DNA of 6,459 nucleotides. Source: Selenomonas sp. (lineage in GTDB: Bacteria > Bacillota_C > Negativicutes > Selenomonadales > Selenomonadaceae). The stretch covers positions 1-6,459 of the forward strand of contig JAGAYB010000126.1 of NCBI GenBank assembly GCA_017940705.1, written 5' to 3'. Below the pieces are notes generated by a model. That model worked only from the letters and a program-made list of their open reading frames with translations, was not told the DNA's origin and did no database searches. Positions 5,809-6,459 of the stretch are shown here, in pieces (position 1 is the stretch's first letter; every line of letters starts with the position of its first letter). Made by a program: the position numbers and the translations under genes.

Positions 5809-6459
5809 TTATCTCGACGATTTGCTGGTTCGCATGGCTCATCATAGTACAGCTATTGAAGGAAACACTTTAACACAAGGTGAAACAAAAAGCATACTTA
5901 TTGACGGATATGTCCCTAGAGCGATGAATTTGCGTGAATTAAATGAAGTAATAAATTACAAAAGTTTCATGCAGTTTATTCGTGATAATTTAGATAATTT
6001 ACCACCGCTCAGTTTAGAACTAATTAAAAAGATACATTTTCTGCTTTGCCAAAACGCAATAGATGGCGTTGCTGGTACTTTTAAGACTATTCCTAATATG
6101 ATTATAGGTGCCAGTTTCACCCCAACACAGCCATATATGGTTATTACTGAATTGCAAAAATGGATATTGAATCTTGAAGTTCAATTAGAAAGCCAAGAAA
6201 AAGAAGGCATTATTGAAGCTATTTGCCGTCAACATATTGCTTTTGAACGCATTCACCCCTTCTCAGATGGCAATGGTCGTGTTGGCCGTGCTTTGATGGT
6301 CTATATCTGCTTGCAAAAAGGTATTGCTCCCATCGTTGTAACAAAAGAGGACAAAGCTGAATATATCAGCTATTTGAATACAGAAGATGTAAATGGACTT
6401 ACAAAATTTTCCTTAAAGCTAAATGCTGATGAAGAAGCAAGAATCAATTTATTTTCACA
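5792..6459 (+). CDS. Fic-domain protein, class II (N-terminal inhibitory motif), 3' end outside window
   Basis: Fic enzymes usually transfer AMP from ATP to hydroxyl side chains of target proteins; many bacterial ones are toxins. The 222 visible residues are open to the window edge. The catalytic motif HPFSDGNGRVGR (155-166) is intact, including the histidine and the anion-binding GNGR. The substrate-positioning flap is recognisable near residues 96-117 (TFKTIPNMIIGASFTPTQPYM). The inhibitory helix motif S-x-x-x-E-G is present as STAIEG (19-24), whose glutamate E23 would block productive ATP binding; its N-terminal position makes this class II. ATG 5792 follows GAAAGGA (5775-5781) by 10 nt and lies inside the HicB-like gene, overlapping its last 17 nt, so translation is probably coupled and both depend on the promoter at 5323-5351. 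Any C-terminal domain (such as a winged helix or secretion signal) cannot be seen. Confidence 0.9.
   Translation, partial: MKISNDYLDDLLVRMAHHSTAIEGNTLTQGETKSILIDGYVPRAMNLRELNEVINYKSFMQFIRDNLDNLPPLSLELIKKIHFLLCQNAIDGVAGTFKTIPNMIIGASFTPTQPYMVITELQKWILNLEVQLESQEKEGIIEAICRQHIAFERIHPFSDGNGRVGRALMVYICLQKGIAPIVVTKEDKAEYISYLNTEDVNGLTKFSLKLNADEEARINLFS

Noticed and set aside
5240..6459. A HicA toxin gene as partner of the HicB-like protein
   Set aside because: No small frame with HicA character is present before the HicB-like gene (only 149 nt of promoter region), and the gene after it is clearly Fic.
1..6459. CRISPR array, tRNA, insertion sequence ends or phage attachment site
   Set aside because: No regularly spaced repeats, tRNA cloverleaf, transposase frame or terminal inverted repeats were seen; the only notable repeats are the two terminator hairpins and the tandem repeat at 5326-5345.

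Overview
The window joins two unlike regions. Positions 1-2298 (+) are the end of a chromosomal-type iron/cobalamin-family ABC importer operon: a FecCD/BtuC permease (start outside the window), a FecE/BtuD ATPase and a lipoprotein substrate-binding protein, separated by 1-14 nt. From about 2400 on, the content is mobile-element-like. On the minus strand (5239-2416) lies a two-gene conjugation (type IV secretion) unit; on the plus strand (5389 to the window end) lie an overlapping HicB-type antitoxin/regulator gene and a Fic-domain gene.

The organism is probably a low-to-medium GC Firmicute. Strong AGGAGG-type ribosome binding sites, a TTG start behind a near-perfect Shine-Dalgarno and a lipobox binding protein point that way. 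P-type (TrbJ/TrbL-like) conjugation proteins combined with these Firmicute signals suggest a diderm Firmicute (Negativicutes, Selenomonas-like), but this is inference. Composition drops across the window: sampled 60-nt lines give 33 GC (1441-1500, binding protein), 25 GC (4561-4620, conjugation) and 22 GC (5881-5940, Fic), which fits acquired DNA to the right of about 2300-2420.

The centrepiece is the 647-residue minus-strand protein. In one chain it carries a signal peptide, an intact-looking M23 (LytM) peptidoglycan peptidase, a polytopic VirB6/TrbL-like membrane domain, and then a lysozyme/lytic-transglycosylase-like domain followed by a last membrane segment. It therefore appears to merge the cell-wall-opening enzymes (VirB1 role) with the inner-membrane channel subunit (VirB6 role). 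Downstream by 16 nt is a secreted helical protein, probably the VirB5/TrbJ pilus-tip or adhesin-like component. The pair ends at its own terminator.

The HicB/Fic pair is transcribed divergently from the conjugation unit. A good promoter (TTGAAA-N17-TAAACT, extended -10) contains a perfect tandem 10-bp repeat exactly in its spacer, a likely operator for the ribbon-helix-helix end of the HicB-like protein. The Fic protein has the full catalytic motif and an N-terminal inhibitory motif (class II). Two hairpins between the converging importer and conjugation units act as back-to-back terminators. No tRNA, CRISPR array, insertion sequence or attachment site was found.
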